From positions 17,174,001 to 17,238,000 of the forward strand of contig NC_065877.1 of the NCBI RefSeq assembly GCF_933775445.1: DNA of 64,000 nucleotides, in the 5' to 3' direction. Source of the stretch: Argentina anserina (taxonomy: Eukaryota > Streptophyta > Magnoliopsida > Rosales > Rosaceae). Shown here in pieces: positions 48,600 through 61,878 of the stretch (positions are counted from its first letter, which is position 1; every line of letters starts with the position of its first letter). Below the pieces are notes generated by a model. That model had not been told where the DNA came from. It made no database searches and saw nothing but the letters and a program-made list of their open reading frames with translations. A program made the translations under genes and the position numbers.

Positions 48600-51500
48600 A
48601 AATTACTGTAAGACCGTATTAATTTTCTGTGAATTTTTTAAGCACAAAGAATATTTTATAAATTTTTAGAAGATTACTAATACTTAACTAAAAGCCAAAT
48701 ATGAACACGTGACGAAATCCTCCCCACCATCTGGCCACGTCATTTTGTCTTTGATTTTTTAAATGATTTCAAAAATACAAAAACTCTTTAAAAATAGCAC
48801 AATACCCGAAAATATCACAAAAATTACTATGCACTCTTATTGATGCATCTACTCATGTAAATTATATATATAATTATATTTATTTAACACGGCCTCAATT
48901 TAAGGACTATTTAAGGAATGAGGCAAAACAAATTAGTCGTGTCGATCGCGTTCTAAATAGCTGGATAAAGGGCATCAATGTGAGAATGTACTAATTTTCG
49001 GTGATTTTTTTGAGTTCTGGAGCCATTTCTAAGGATTTTTTAAAGCTAAAAAATAATTAAAGTCAAATAAAAATATAGAGTGTGGTCAGGAAACTGCCAC
49101 ATGGCAGATGTTAACTTTATATGGGTTTTTAAACTTCTGAAACTTTCTTAAAATGTTAGAAAATGGCTTTAGGGTTCAAAACATTCCATAAAAATTACCA
49201 CTCTCATAGAATAATGCATTCTATTCGGCTATTTAAAATTTTTTAGATGTTCATATGTGGATGTAGCTGCCCTTATGGATGTATAATGGTACATGTGTTC
49301 TACCTCTCGATCAAGACCCAAATATTGACCAAAATAAGTAAAATTTGAACCAAATCCAAATATCACTACAGTGATCGCATCTAACGGTCAAATATTATTT
49401 TTTTCAAATTCAATAACATGAATTTTAACGTGCCTACTAAAGTGGTATAACTTGTTTTATAGGTTTTATGTACGTGTGTTCGTTTTCAAACTAGCTACAC
49501 TATGGAAAAATAATTTTCAAATTTCAACTGCAAGATGTCATTAGTACTATGCATGATGGCAACTGTAAAAATTTCACATATTTTCGATTACGTTTGGGTC
49601 TTGAACCACTTAGTTGACATTATGTAGCATTTTTCATCCCTAAGGGCAGCCGTGTCACTTGAACATAAATATTTAGAATTGTTTAAAGATCTGGATAGAG
49701 GGCATCAATGTGAGAATGTACTAATTTTTTCGGTGAAATTTTTGGATTCCAAAGCTTTTAATGAGGAGTTTTTGAAGCTAAAAAATAATTGAAGTCACTA
49801 AAAAAATATTGTATGTGGGTTTTTAAACTTCTGAAATGTTCTAAAATTGAAGAAAATGGCTCAGGGGTTCAAAAAATTCCATAAAAATTACCATGCTCTC
49901 AGAATAATGCGTTCTATTTGGCTATTTAAAAAACTTTAGATTTTCATATGTGGAGGATGTCGATGCCCTTATGGACATACAATGATACATGTGTTCAACC
50001 TCTTTATCAAGACCCAAACATTGACGAAAATAAGTAAAATACCATATACAAATCTCACTATGATGATTGCATCTTACGGTCAAGTATTAGTTGTTTTTTC
50101 AAATTCAACAACATGAATCCCAACGTGTCTAAAGTGCTATAACTTGTATTATAGATTTTATGTATGTGTGTTCAAATTCAAACTAGCTATACAAGGGAAA
50201 CTAATTTTGAAATTTCAACCGCCCGATGTCATCAGTTCTCTATATGATGGCTACTGTAAAAATTTAACATAATTTCGATTACGTTTGGCTCTCGATTCTA
50301 TTAGTTAACATTATGTAGTATTTTTCATATGACAGCCGTGTCATGTGCGCATAAATATTTGGAATTTTTTAAACACCTGGATAGATGGCATCAATGTGAG
50401 AACGTACTAATTTTCGGTGAATTGTTTGGGTTCCGTAGCTATTTATGAGAAATTGTTTAAGCTAAAAATAATTGAAGTTACTTAAAAAAATATTGTGCAG
50501 TCAGATTTCTGCCACGTGGCATATTTTAACTTTATGTGAGTTTTTTAAACTTGTGAAACTTTCTTAAAGTGTTAGAAAATGGGTTGAGATTTCAAAAAAT
50601 TCCATAAAAATGACCACGCTATTAGAATAATGCATTCTAGTCGGCCACCAAAAAAATCCATAGGTGGAGGACATAGCTGCCCTTATGGACGTATAATGGT
50701 ATGCGTGTTCTACCTCTCGATCAAGACTTAAATATTGACTAAAATAAGTAAATTTAAACCAATCCAAATCTCACTACAGGTCTTCGGTGATCGCATCGAA
50801 CGGTCAAATATTATTTGTTTCAAATTTAACAGTATGAATTCCAACTTGCCTACTAAAGTGGTAAAACTTGTTGTATAGGTTTTATGTATGTGTGTTTGTT
50901 TTCAAACTAGCTACACTAGGGAAAAAGAATTTTGAAATTTCAACCACTCGATGTGATTAGTACTTTGTATGATGGCTACTGTAAAAATTTCACACATTTT
51001 CGATTATGTTTGGGTCTTGATCCACTTAGTTAACATTATATAGCATTTTTCATCCTTAAGGGCAGCCGTGTTATTTGAACATAACTATTTGGAAGTTTTT
51101 TAAAGAGCTGGATAGAGGGCATCAAATATGAGAATGTACTAATTTGCAATGAATTTTTTGAGTTCATAAACTATTTATGAGGAGTTTTGAAGCTAAAACA
51201 ATAATTGAAATCACTTAAAATATATTGTGCGGTCAGAAATCCGCCACGTGGCATATATTTTTTTAACTTTATGTGGGTTTTTTAATTTCTGAAACTTTCT
51301 TAAAATGTTAGAAAAAGGCTCGGGGTTTTAAAAATGTGAGATTCTATTCATCCCTCTCAATATAATATTTGCACATCCATCTATTTCCTAGATCGTTTTG
51401 ACTATGTTAATGCATATGAAATTACCAAAAAAATATAACAATAATAATACAAGAAGGGAAATAATTCCTTACTTATCTATTATAAAATATAAATGTAGAT

Positions 51501-53699
51501 AATTATCATTTATATTTATTGCTAGACAATCCAAAATGGGATAACAAATTGCATTAAATGATTTAATTGATTACTTTTTGATAAACATCATTAGTAAAAA
51601 ATTTAATGTAGTTGATAAACATCAAATTGAATGTGAACGATTTAATGTATAAACTATAAGGTTAATTCCTCCTATGGTACCTAAAGTATAACTATATAGA
51701 ATTTCTCATAAACTTCGATTTGAGCCAAAAAACAAAACTCGTTAATTAGATGTTAGAATATTTCATATACGTTGATGAACAAACCTCGTTAATTAGAGGT
51801 TAAAATATTTCATATACGTTGATGTTACTATCAATAAATGAAAAATATAGTTTACAAATTATTATGAATATAGAAAACGAGTGGAAAAGTGATCGAATTA
51901 ATTCGAGAGTATAATTTGTGTGATTATTATGCATTTTTCGTGTTGTATATAATAAATGAATTTGAAAAAGAGTATGAATGAAATTAATAGATAGTAGTAT
52001 GATTTGATATATTAAATTAGATAATGGGCATTTTAGGAAAACTTTGGATGTCTAAATAATATTTTAGGAATCTATAAAAGTAAAATAGTGGTTTATTGAG
52101 TAATGCTGTCTAAATACTGTTTTTGGAGGTATAAATAGATGCTCTCTTCAAAATATTCCATACAAATTACCACACTATTAGAATAATGCATTCTATTCCG
52201 TCATTTAAACCCTTTTAGATTTTCATATTTAGAGAATGTAGTTGCCCTTATTGACATATAATGGTACGCGTGTTCCACCTCTCGATCAAGACCCAAACAT
52301 TGACCAAAATAAGTAAAATTTGAACCAAATCTAAATCTCACTATGGTGATCACATCTAACGGTCAAATATTTGTTTTTTTTTTCAAATTAAACAGTTGAA
52401 TCCCAACGTGCCTACTAAAGTGGTAAAACAAATTTAGGTTTTATGTATATGTGTTTGTTTTCAAAAGTAACTACACTAGGGAAAACAAAATTTGAAAATT
52501 CAACCATGATGTCATCAGTACTCTGTATGATGGCTACTGTAAAAATTGCGCATATTTTCGATTACGTTTGGGTCCCGATCCATTTAGTTAACATTATGTA
52601 GTATTTTTCATCCTTAATGGTAGATGTGCGCTGTGCCATTTGAACATAAATATTTAGAATTTTTTTAAAGAGTTAGGGCATCAATGTGAGAATGAACTAA
52701 TTTTCAGTGAATCTTTTGGGTTCAGAGCTATTTATGAGGAGTTTTTGAAGCTAAAAAAATAATTGAAGTCAATTAAAAAAAATATAGTGCGTTTAGAAAT
52801 CCGCCACGTGGCATATTGTAAATTTATGTGTGTTTTTAAATTTTTGAAACTTTTTTAAAATGTTAAAAAAATTACTCGTGGTTTCAAAAAATTCCGTAAA
52901 AATTACCACACTATTAGAATAATGCATTCTATTCGGCCATTTAAAAACTTTTAGATTTTCATATGTGGAGAATGTAGGTGCTCTTATGGACGTATAATGG
53001 TACGCGTGTTCTACCACTCGATGAAGACCCCAACATTGACCAAAATAAGTAAAATTTGAATAAAATCCAAATCTAACATCGGTGATCGCATCTAATTGTT
53101 AAATATTGTTTTTCTTCATATTTAACAACATGAATCCCAACGTGCCTACTAAAGTGGTATAACTTGTTTTTATAGGCTTTATGTATGTGTGTTCGTTTTC
53201 AAACTAGCTACACTAGGGAAAAATAATTTTGAAATTTCAACCGCACGATATCATCAGTACTTTGTATGATGGCTACTATAAAAATTTCACATATTTTCGA
53301 TTATGTTTGGGTCTCGATTCTCTTAGTTAACATTATGTAGCATTTTTCATTCCTAAGGGCAGCCGTGTCATTTGAACATAAATATTTGAAATTTAAAAAA
53401 ACATACTGGATATAGAGCATCAAAATGAGGGCAGCCATGTTGCATATTTTAACTTTATGAGGTTTTTAAACTTTTGAAACTTCCTAAAAATGTTATAAAA
53501 TGGCTCTGGGGTTTAAAAATCCATAAAAATGACCACGCTTTTAGAGTAATGCCCTCTATTCGACTATATAAAAATTTGGAGATTTATATTCGGGGGACGT
53601 TCGATAGTACAGTTGTTCTTCCTCTTGGTCAAGATTCAAATATTGACAAAAAATGATTTTTTTACCAAATTCAAATATCAGTATTGTGATCACATCTAA
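48600..53699. repeat. Satellite-like tandem array, period about 0.73 kb
   Basis: The phrase GGGCATCAATGTGAGAATGT recurs at 48973, 49703, 50389, 51120, 52679 and 53418 (spacings 730, 686, 731, 1559, 739); the long spacing holds a MITE of about 0.81 kb. Each unit also carries, in fixed order, GCCACGTGGCATAT, AATAATGCATTCTATTCGG, CGATCAAGACCCAAACATTG, GATCGCATCTAACGGTCAAA, AACTAGCTACACTAGGGAAA and GGGCAGCCGTGTCATTTGAA. A more diverged partial unit precedes at about 48600-48860 and a deleted one ends the array. No coding capacity. Confidence 0.85.
51336..52150. mobile_element. MITE-like insertion inside the tandem array
   Basis: Array sequence breaks at GGGGTTTTAAAA and resumes at AAATATTCCATACAAATTAC. 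The inserted 0.81 kb starts GTGAGATTCTATTCATCCCTC and ends with GAGGTATAAATAGATGCTCTC, whose reverse complement (GAGAGCATCTATTTATACCTC) is an imperfect match to the start, giving TIRs of about 20 bp. hAT or similar MITE; no coding frame. Confidence 0.55.
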
Positions 53700-56600
53700 G
53701 AGGGGTGTATTCAATTAAGAGTTTGTTGGATTTTTTTAGACTTCAAAATTCTATGGGTATTCAATCTGGATTTTAAAAAGTCCATGTAAATCTTGATGTA
53801 TTGGATTCGGATTTTAAAAATTCTATTAAAATACGTTGGTATTCAAAACTCTATGTATTCTCACCGATTTTATTAATTGTTGGATTTTGAAGGAGTTTAG
53901 AGACCTAGATATAAATACAAAATCGATTGGGAAATCTGGCCTCCTCCCTCAAGATTTTGAGATTTTGTCTCCTCTCTCTCTCTCACACTCCCAAAAGATG
54001 AGAGCTCACTGGATTTTCTCCACGATTAATACCAAGCTCAGGCTATGATGGATGGAGTAGACAAGGGCTATGAGCCTATGGGTGATGGAGTAAATTTTGA
54101 TGTGGCTCCACCCAAAACGGCGTAATCGCCACCGCGAGCGACTCCAGTAACTCCCTCTTGTGACCATCGATCTCGACAAAAGTCCAATATCTTGTGCCAT
54201 CACCTCGGAAGGTATCAAACCCACTCTTTATTTTCATCTCTCATCATACATAGTTGAATCTTGATCTGGTAGTTCTTACTGGGATTTTGCTTCTATTGCA
54301 CATTTGTTAAGGTTCAATCTACTTAAATCTACTATATGTTTCTCAAGTCCTCAGAGCTCGACGTTCACTTAAGGACTTTCAATCCACCACTTATTTTCTG
54401 GTTGTACGTCCAGTTCTTCAAGAATTATTACTCCAATAGTGCAACTGGGAGAATCTCGACTTTGTTAGTATATACTATATATCTGTGCTCCTATCCTTGT
54501 ATGAAAGCCAGTTGTCAATTTCCAGGGTTCAAATGTGTGTCAGATTAGGATTTTTGGAGTTAGACTGAAATATTGTTCTCACTCATCAAGTGCTAATTAA
54601 TGATCATATCATGAGCCTCGTATTTGTATTGATCGATGATGAAAAGGGTTGTTAGCTCTATAGTTACCTCTGTCGCTTAAGCTTCTTGAAGGACATTCTA
54701 GTGTGTAAGTACCTAGCTATGTAATCATTGGAATTTTACAATAGAATTATGACAAGAACATTACAGGAACTCATGTTGATAAAATTGCTTCTATGATTTA
54801 GGGACTAGCTAGCTTGTCATGAGATAATGGAAATGACAATGAAATATTGGATCCATGATAGGAGCACAAAGTGTGACGTTCTTAATGCGTTTATGCCCTA
54901 TTCTTAGTCTTTGTTACCTCTTATTTAGTATGTTTTAGTTTCTTTTGTATGAATAAGTGTCTAGGTAGAGCTTATATCAATTATGAGTGAATTGATGATG
55001 AAATCGTGCTAAGTGTTAAGAATCCTTGTTGAGATAAGATTCCTTGTTCGAGTAAGATTCATGCTTTCGTATTTCTTTGTTTCTAACGTACTTATTCTTA
55101 TTAGGAAATACCAATCCATGTTTGAGAAGGGAAGCTTCCTAGTTCCACAAGGAAAAAGGAGAACAAGATTTGCACTTAAAAGCCCAATCAATGCAAGAAT
55201 GAAAATGCTGTCAAGATTCGTAGTCCAACTTCGACGGGGTCCCCTGGATAGCTCCGATCGAGTTAGAAGATGTGCCTTATATGGATAGAAATCTATGTGA
55301 GTCTAGTTTCTGTAGGATTTGGAATCAAATCAATATCTTATTCCTACATGTAGATATGACCGAATCATTGATCGGAGGTCCAGTGAACTCGGCGGAATTA
55401 TCTCAGCCATTGATTTGCTTTTGATCCAAGGGCTATGAGGGAAACTTGGGACCTTGTTTCTCCTACATATAGAGCACAGACACGTATCAGAATATCCATA
55501 AATCCCTGCACCAAACAATGTCAAAGAAGGCATGCAGAAAATTACATGAGAAGAGGCAAGAAAGTCAAAGAAGGCATGCAGCAAATTTAATGAGGAGAGG
55601 TAAGAAAATCAAACATGGCTGCAACAATTAAGACTTTTGCTGCCTCCCTAATTCAAAGGAAGAAATTTGTGCAAAATAAATCAGCATTAAAGGAAGAAGA
55701 AGATATGCAATTAATGCAAAAGATATGCAAACCTTATAGAAATCAGAATTCTGGCAGTGCAGATCACCCAACTTTGATGGGCTCCCCTGGATAGCTCCAA
55801 ATGACTGAGAAAATGCATGATATATGGATGAAAAGCCACGGAAGTCTAGTTGAAATTTCCAGTTGGAATCATCTCAATATCTATTTTCTAGAGAAAGTTA
55901 TGGCCACAACAAGGGACAAAGGTCAGATCTGCCGAATCTAGGAAACCTCAACCAATTTGGTTTCAACTTTGTGGACTTTGTGGCCATCCTCCCTTGGGTT
56001 TCTTCCTCTATATATAGCACCTCATTTCCACATAAAATGATCATCAACCTTGCACACAAGCCATAGCTCTGCCCAATCAATCCCTCACCCTTCCAAGAAA
56101 TCTTAAACCCGATTCCACCATTCTTCACCTTCATCTATAGCCTTCAAGCACGATTGAGAAGAGGTTCCATTCCCCTAGAAGTCTTGGCTACACCTTGTAG
56201 AATCGATTGATTGATAAAGTGTAACCATGATTCTCTCTTTGTTTCAATTCGGTTTTTGGTTTTCTTGTTCTTGGATGAGTATGCGATTTGTAATCTTGTT
56301 TCAATTTTGTCTATGAAATAGCTACTTGATTCAATTTATATAAAGATTCGAATTTATGTTTTGGTTTTATGGATTTTCTGTTTTTGGTTTCTGCCGTGTA
56401 CTATGTATGAACAATTTCGATTCCTAAGTGTTATGTATGCGATTGTAGCATGATATTTAGGTTGTTGGATTAAAGACTTATGCTATGAACATGTTTATTC
56501 TTTTCCATTTGATTTTCGAAATTGCATGATTGGGGGTTAAGTAGGTGACATACTGGATGAATTTGATATGCATGGCTTTGGGATTGTATGGTAAGATGAA

Positions 56601-57960
56601 CATGTTAGATTTCAATGAAGCCGAGTGGCAAGAATTGAATGTGTTCAGTGTCTATGCATATAGGTTACTGATTTGGAACTTAAATTGCATGATCCAACCT
56701 TAGTTGTTCATGAGCTAATCTCGGCATGACTCTAAAAGGGAGACATAAGACTTGTTTCGATTTCTCTATGTGAATTGTTTTGGTGATTGTTTATGTGTTG
56801 GTTGGTTGATCACATGTATATATTAGTTTAGGTTTTATTTTCTGTTTTTATATCTCAATCTGAACCTATATCAAACCTTTTAAACTCTTATGAATTCGTT
56901 GTTAAATGTTTGTGATTCTTTACCCTGGTTGGATCCCCGGTTTGTGAACGATACCCTCTTGCTTTATACTAGTAACGATGTTTACAGGGTTAATATTGAT
57001 CTCGAGTAATCGAACCGATCAATCCACTACCTCCATGTTTCTTGACATACATTTGGCCAGTTTCTATTATGCTGATTTCAAATATTTCAAACCATGCCAT
57101 GACATCTCTTTTGCATTTTCCAATCATTGCTCCTACAGAATCCAACGATCGGTAAGCAACATAGAGGCAATTAGTTAATTGGGGATTAGACTGTAGGACT
57201 GATGGCATGTTAATTTGCATATCTGGCTATTATGGTACCTGTAGTTTGATTGGTTTTCTTTGTAATTTATGTGCTTGCAAAAGTATGTGTATTCTATATT
57301 GATGGTTTTGATTACTGTATAAGGATAAGCACATTCTTGAATATTTTGGGTGAAGTGGCTGGTCTATAAGGTTACTAGGCATGTCTAATGTTTCATTTTT
57401 CAAGGTTGCAAAATACCAAAGGACTGGAAAAATATACAAATCAGTTTCATGATGTCATTATTGGATTTTGAAAGGTTGCTGGAATATATCTTTGATTCCA
57501 ATTTTTTTCTGTACTGATTGCCTCTCTGTTTCATGTTCTTCTTCACTCTCTTGTGTTTTGAGACACATTAATTTCCTCTTATAAGTTGGCTTTAGCTTGT
57601 ACTGTTGGAGCTCCATGTTCAATATGTTGTAGTCTACTTTGCAACTTTAAGAGTGATAGACAAAAGATTAAGTAACAAGAGGTTCAAACTAAAACTATAA
57701 TGTTGACACTGGTACCTGGGGAACCTATAATGTTGTACAATGACATATTATTTCAAGTCAACATGTTTTAACTTTATGTTCTATGTTTTGATCAATTTTT
57801 TTTCTTTTATTTATTACAGTTTCAACAGTCTATGGACTTATAAAGTCTAAAGAAATCAATCTAATAAAATCTGACAAAGTCTATATGGAATCAAAACAAT
57901 CTATGGAATTTACATATTCCATAGATTATTAAAAGTCAGTCAAATTTTGATTTTTAAAAT
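53700..57960. mobile_element. Probable PIF/Harbinger-like element, right end unresolved
   Basis: The last array unit stops within GATCACATCTAA and a new sequence begins GAGGGGTGTATTCAATTAAG preceded by TAA, the TSD type of PIF/Harbinger. Subterminal ATTCTATGG...AAAATTCTAT-like words at 53730-53850 recur inverted at 57830-57950 (TCTATGGAATTTACATATTC). Removing the nested solo LTR leaves about 2.1 kb. An open minus-strand stretch (57220-57022) reading CKRDVMAWFEIFEISIIETG has no family I recognise. The expected mirror-image terminus was not found. Confidence 0.4.
54856..57021 (+). mobile_element. Solo LTR of the TGATA family, perfect 5-bp TSD
   Basis: Starts TGATAGGAGCACAAAGTGTG, ends TCGAGTAATCGAACCGATCA, and is flanked by identical ATCCA (54851-54855, 57022-57026). 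It is the longest single LTR of this family in the window (2166 bp) and serves as reference for the truncated LTR at 19475. CCTCTATATATAGCACC (56006-56022) is its promoter-like stretch. No internal sequence. Confidence 0.92.
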
Positions 57961-58109
57961 TTTTGTACATCATGATTATCTATTTAATATTTATTACACT
58001 TTACAATATATCTTCTCTTAAGTAATTTAATTATTATTAAAAAAATTATATAATTAACTTGAACGTATTGTTAAGAAGTGAGAAAATTAGTTACTTCTAA
58101 TTCGATCTG
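57961..58109. other. Short AT-rich spacer
   Basis: AT-rich sequence between the Harbinger-like candidate and an LTR fragment; nothing recognised. Confidence 0.4.
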
Positions 58110-58959
58110 AGCTGTCCAAGAGTTTAAAAGATTTGAGATAGGTTTCAGAATCGATATAAAATAAACCTAAACTAATATATACATGTGATCAACCAACCAA
58201 AAAATAACAATTACCAAATAAATAACATAAGAACAAAGGAAACGAAATCTAATCTCAATTAAGTTCATGCCGTAGGATTCATTATACATCCTAGAATCGG
58301 TAATAGTTAAGTTCCTCCCAAGGTTCCTAACTCAATAACACTTTAACACATTCGAACTCAGCCCCAGCCTCATTCGAAATCTAACATACTAACCCATCAT
58401 GCAACCCCAGTCACATAAAGAAATTAACATATTCAAAGGCACAAGTCTAACAGAACCTAGGCAATAATCGGTGAACGTGACAAAGAACAAACAATTAATC
58501 AACTCCCAAGTATGAAAATTGTTTATAACTTTGGATATTACACATGCAACGTCAACTTTCGGGTATCAATCACACACATAAGTAAGAACACACTGAAAAT
58601 CCTTTAAATAAATAAATAGAAACTCTTGGCATAAAACCTATAATCGTTGAATAAAAATTGAAAACCTTAATTCATCATGTCATTCGAAAGTTACAAATAT
58701 CTCATAGACAAGAATAAAAATAATTTTAACAAAACTTAAACAAAATCATCTAAGAACAATAACATAAAAACCCGAACTAAACATGAAAGTCATAGAGTTA
58801 CACTTTATAATTCTCCTCTCAAGGTTCCTTACAAATGTAACATGAAATCTTCAAGAGTATGGTATCCTAGGCTCCCAAGCTTTGAACAGAACATATGGTG
58901 AAGGGTGGTAAATTCGGATTCTATGGTTCTTGGTGAATCAAAGTGTTTGGGCAGAGCTT
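58110..58959 (-). mobile_element. TGATA-family LTR fragment, minus orientation, cut by the gypsy insertion at 58960
   Basis: Co-linear with the minus strand of 20270-21100 (GTGATCAACCAACCAA, TTCATGCCGTAGG, AAAGTGTTTGGGCAGAGCTT). The left end is truncated; the right end is broken exactly where the next LTR begins, so its remainder should lie right of the window. Confidence 0.75.
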
Positions 58960-60979
58960 TGTTAGGGTAATATTAACCTCGTAATGTTTATCTTATTCTT
59001 ATTCTTTTGCTTTATCTTTTCGTATTTATTTATTTCTTATTATGTTTCCTACTCATGCTAGGAAAATGTGCAAATGATCGGAAACACGTCAAAAAGAGTG
59101 GATTTAGCGCACATTCTGGATTCGGGTGAAAGTTTCAAGCCAAAAAGAGCAAATGTAGAGATTTCACAAGAAAACAAAAGTCAACGCCGGAAAATGATGG
59201 TTAAACTCCGGCAATGAGAAGATGGTTGCCGGAAATTGTGATGGTTAAAGTCAATAAGTCAATGAAGCATATTGGTGAATTATGAATTTTGTATTTTAAT
59301 TTACAATTTAAATACAAAATAGAAGAAGACAAATGAAGGAGACAAATTAAGAATAAGATCCACAATTTGTGTTCCATGAATTGGGGATTTAAATTTAAAA
59401 TAGAAGAAGACAAATGAAGGGGACAATTTTAAGACAAGATCCACAATTTCTGCTTCCACATTTATCCACCATATCTAGTCATTCATCTCATTACATCTCC
59501 ACCATTCATTTGTGACCTTAAGGCCTTTAAATACCCTCATTCTTCCCATATTTGTGCAATCTCTTTTACCACATTAAAAGTCCATCAAAACTTCATCATT
59601 TCCATAGTTTTAATATCGTTTTCTTAGGCCTAAGTCATAGATATCAAGTTGTGCAAAGAGAAGTGTAAAGTGTCTTGAGTTTTCACCAAAAACTAAAGAT
59701 CCCTTACACCTTTGATCAATCACAAACTTGTTTCATAGATTTGGGTTGGAGTAAAGAGTTGTGATAGTGTGTGGGGTTTTACCAAAGTCATACTCACTTC
59801 ATTCTCTTCATCCTCTACTCATCCTCATTGTCAACCCTTGTTCTTTGTTCCTAGATTGTGTGGATAAATAATGGTGTTCATGGAGTTCTTCCTTTGTTAA
59901 AACCCATTAATATCATACTTAGAAGCACTTTCTTTCTTATTACATCTTTGTGGGTAGTGAACCTTTAGAGGTACGGTTTGGTATTATTTGTACCAAACAC
60001 TTGGTAATCTCTTTTCTCTTTACTCTATTTCTCTTTTGATGTATTTCATTTTCAAGGGTTTGTTGTATTTAATGGGTTGTGAGTAGTTAGATTTGAGGCT
60101 AGGCTAGCCCTAGCCAAACTCATGTGCTAATGAATTCATTTTACTTTTGATTGATGTTGATGCATGTTGAATCTATATGCTTCTACATTTAAAATACTTA
60201 CTAAATGTGTTGCTAGTTTTGTCACCTAGAAACATGTTTAGGTAATTAATGAATCGGAACTTGAACTTGACAACTTCTTGAATCCGTGAGCATGGGTAGC
60301 CTTTAGGTGGTGGTTTAGTGTTTCTTATGGGAAATATTAAGTTGCTTGAATTTCTTACCTTGAACTTAATGCTTGTGCCATGAGTGTAATTAGTCTAAGG
60401 GGGTGTTATGCTTGTGGTACATACCCCACTTGTATTATAAGGTAATATAAGTGGGACTAAGGTTGTGTGATTTAATTTGGCTCCAAAAGACTTTATTAAA
60501 TTGCATGATTAGTTGGTTTCTTGGTAGCTTGACCAAAACACTAGGGGGAAGTTTTTCAAACATATTTATACATTAATCTTTAGTTACATTTGTGCATGAG
60601 TAAGGCTAGGTGCAATGCCTAAGTCTCTACTCCTCTTTTGATTCTATCTCTACATTTACATTTCTTTGTTGTTTTTGTGCAAGAATTAGTTTGCTTAGTT
60701 TAATTCTAAAATCAACCAAGTAGATTCACTACCACTTGTTAATACCATCTCCATGACTCATAGCTTCCAAAGGGCTAAGGTTGTGAACTTGTAAAAGTTA
60801 GAATGCATGTTTTTCTAGTTTTTTTTTCCTTGCGGAAATCTAGTTAGAGTTGAGTTTCCCCCAATCCCTTGGGTACGATACTCTACACTTTCCATTACTA
60901 AAACTTTACCTCCTATACTTGGGAGTAGGTAGTTTCACACATAAATACACAAAATCATACTTAAGTGATTCAACCAACA
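58960..60979 (+). repeat. 5' LTR (2020 bp)
   Basis: TGTTAGGGTAATATTAACC at the start, CAACCAACA at the end, 6 bp before the primer site. Left flank is AGCTT (58955-58959), the predicted TSD. Confidence 0.85.
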
Positions 60980-60985
60980 AGTTTT

Positions 60986-61003
60986 TGGCGCCGTTGCCGG
61001 GGA
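60986..61003 (+). promoter_or_regulatory. Primer-binding site for tRNA-Asp
   Basis: TGGCGCCGTTGCCGGGGA, complementary to the last 18 nt of plant tRNA-Asp(GTC), at the usual distance after the 5' LTR. Confidence 0.92.
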
Positions 61004-61878
61004 TTGAGGTAAAACTTAATTCTTATTAGGTTGTTCTGGGACTAGAGAACCCAATTTTTTTTCTAGTTTACTTTTTGTTTATGTTTAATTTTTGTAAATA
61101 TCTACTTTATTTTTGAAGTTGACACAAGTATTTTTGATAAGTGGAATGGTAGTTGTGGTAAGAAGAAAATAAATTGCATGCATGTTTAAAATGGAAAAGT
61201 AATTTTGCCTAATTATTATTTACTTATTACTTGTGTAAGCTCACATTCCAATTGGTTAAAATTTGTAAATTTAAATATAAGGTACTCACTTTCTTTAGAA
61301 TTAGAAGTTGATTGGAACTTGTAAATTTCAAAATAAATTGGATTAGGGGCTTTATCCTTGTACCGTCGAGTTTAATCTCTCTTCATCGAAAAGTTGAGTG
61401 GTAAATAACACCCAAGGATGAAATTCCTCTTCTATTTTACTAAGTGAATCAGATTTAGATATTTTTTGTAATGTATTTGTTTATCGCTCTTCCAAATAGG
61501 CGCACTTTAGTAGGATTATGATGTCTAGGTAAGTGGATAGGGATTTTATCCCGGGCGTTGTGCCGTGTACTAAGTGGCCTCACCTACCAAAGCCGCGTCT
61601 ACGCTTACCTGGTCATAATTCGAAAAATGTTACCGGAAAGAAGAATGTTAAACTAATTAGTGCATTGTTTGGAACTACGCCAAGATGCACTTGGATTGGA
61701 ATTATGCCAATTTCGTTACACTTGAGTTGGAATTACGCCAACTTGAAAAATCCTTATCCTTTTTGTTTTTCTCACTACAAGTTTTGATTGGTTTCTAATT
61801 TTCTAGAAATTATTTACAAGTACCTTGGTAAATTCTTAAAAAAACAAACATAAAAATAAATCTAAATAATTATTGTTG
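61004..61878 (+). other. Retrotransposon leader with short TTGGAATTAYGCCAA repeats
   Basis: Untranslated leader between the primer site and gag. At about 61669-61745 three variants of TTGGAATTATGCCAA occur (GGAACTACGCCAA, TTGGAATTATGCCAA, TTGGAATTACGCCAA). A short open frame at 61533-61787 spans them but shows no domain; it may be an upstream ORF. Confidence 0.5.

Noticed and set aside
48600..53699. CRISPR-like or bacterial repeat array
   Set aside because: Units are about 730 bp without short repeats and unique spacers, in plant DNA; it is a tandem array.
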